From positions 1 through 40,776 of the forward strand of contig JAPKZK010000117.1 of assembly GCA_026393835.1 (NCBI GenBank): DNA of 40,776 nt, in the 5' to 3' direction. This document shows, one piece after another, positions 40,425-40,776 of this stretch (positions are counted from its first letter, which is position 1; each line of letters opens with the position of its first letter). The notes beneath the pieces are model-generated. The model ran no database searches, was not told the origin of the DNA, and saw only the letters and a list, made by a program, of their open reading frames with translations. Source of the DNA: Candidatus Aminicenantota bacterium (lineage in GTDB: Bacteria > Acidobacteriota > Aminicenantia > UBA2199). The translations under genes were made by a program, and so were the position numbers.

Positions 40425-40484
40425 ATTGCCCCTTTGGTATAAAGAAGGCAAGCGCCCCTTAAATTTGTTAATGCGGACGATTTT

Positions 40485-40776
40485 TTATCTCAAATCTTCC
40501 AGGCATTGGATGCTGCGGATTTCAACCTCCATATTCACTTCTTTGGCGGTACGTTTCGCCAGGCCGGAGAGGACTTTACCGGAACCGATTTCCGTAAATT
40601 TTTCAATCTTTTTATCCTGGAGGAATTTGAGCATGGTATCGTGCCAGTAGACCGGCCGGGTCACCTGTTTTTTCAAACCTTCCCTGGCGTCGTTTCCTTT
40701 TGTAATTTCCGCAGTTTCAATGTTGTTAATGATGGGGAAATCCAGGTCCCTGAATTCCGTTTTATCCAGGTCTTTG
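40485..40776 (-). CDS. fabD: Malonyl CoA-ACP transacylase, C-terminal end (cut by window edge)
   Basis: The minus-strand frame is open to the right edge and shows 97 residues. The sequence FPIINNIETAEIT, then LKKQVTRPVYWHDTMLKFL, then FTEIGSGKVLSGLAKR, matches the end of FabD; VTxPVxW and EIGxGKVLxGL are family hallmarks. FabD loads malonyl groups onto acyl carrier protein for fatty-acid synthesis. An apparent start at 40676 is internal. The stop is 60 bp from the convergent argS stop; no clear terminator is visible between them. Confidence 0.9.
   Translation of the reverse strand, partial: KDLDKTEFRDLDFPIINNIETAEITKGNDAREGLKKQVTRPVYWHDTMLKFLQDKKIEKFTEIGSGKVLSGLAKRTAKEVNMEVEIRSIQCLEDLR

Overview
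This 40.8 kb stretch is bacterial chromosome, densely coded on both strands, with housekeeping genes mixed with defence and toxin-antitoxin modules. The organism has a Gram-negative envelope: Kdo transferase, LpxK and a LpxL/HtrB-type acyltransferase sit in one cluster, and there is a TolC-family outer-membrane factor. The long Hfq-like protein, long-form PurL, AAA/PD-(D/E)XK protein and Gly-Gly-leader RiPP precursor would fit an Acidobacteriota/Aminicenantes-like or Bacteroidota-like lineage. That placement is inference; there is no rRNA or other decisive marker here.

Layout. 1-2350: two members of an unknown protein family (one cut by the left edge) flank a VapBC-type toxin-antitoxin pair. 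2630-4607: a GT39-type membrane glycosyltransferase, convergent with an internally deleted acetamidase/formamidase relic. 4773-6920: an AAA ATPase/PD-(D/E)XK protein, a small ORF and a decapitated XRE regulator. 7070-15475 (minus): type ISP-like restriction-modification enzyme, purL, rarA. 15650-17515 (plus): YkgJ-type Cys-cluster protein, Hfq-like protein, pdxA. 17519-20578: a hybrid histidine kinase with a degenerate middle receiver. 20841-26301: tolC, divergent from a mtnA / CoA-binding / DmpA-type peptidase / SPL-type radical SAM series. 26447-29575: accessory region with a stand-alone PAS protein, a second VapBC pair, an XRE regulator, a degenerate 21-bp tandem array and a 33-bp array, an orphan CopG-type antitoxin and an orphan RiPP precursor. 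29931-33827 (minus): waaA-lpxK-lpxL-rph. 34084-37807: an adenine methyltransferase with a PD-(D/E)XK endonuclease. 37862-40776: histidine phosphatase, argS, and the 3' end of fabD running in from the right edge.

Four things stand out. (1) An array of about twenty 21-bp units lies against the promoter of an XRE regulator. Its near-invariant G positions alternate 10 and 11 bp apart, and one reading frame looks like an eroded heptapeptide repeat. (2) A family of about 60-70 bp hairpin elements, seven copies here, lies mostly next to gene ends; the arm sequence differs between copies but pairing is kept. (3) At least five ORFs have a well-formed promoter whose -10 hexamer ends only 5-8 nt before the ATG, which predicts leaderless mRNAs. 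(4) The tolC/mtnA divergent promoter carries three tandem TATAATCG octamers and a 12-bp inverted repeat that includes both -10 boxes.

The genes form working groups: envelope lipid A/Kdo synthesis, purine/pyridoxal/methionine-salvage metabolism, translation (argS), RNA metabolism (rph, Hfq-like) and DNA defence (two restriction-modification loci, two VapBC pairs). No tRNA, rRNA, CRISPR array or insertion-sequence transposase was recognised.
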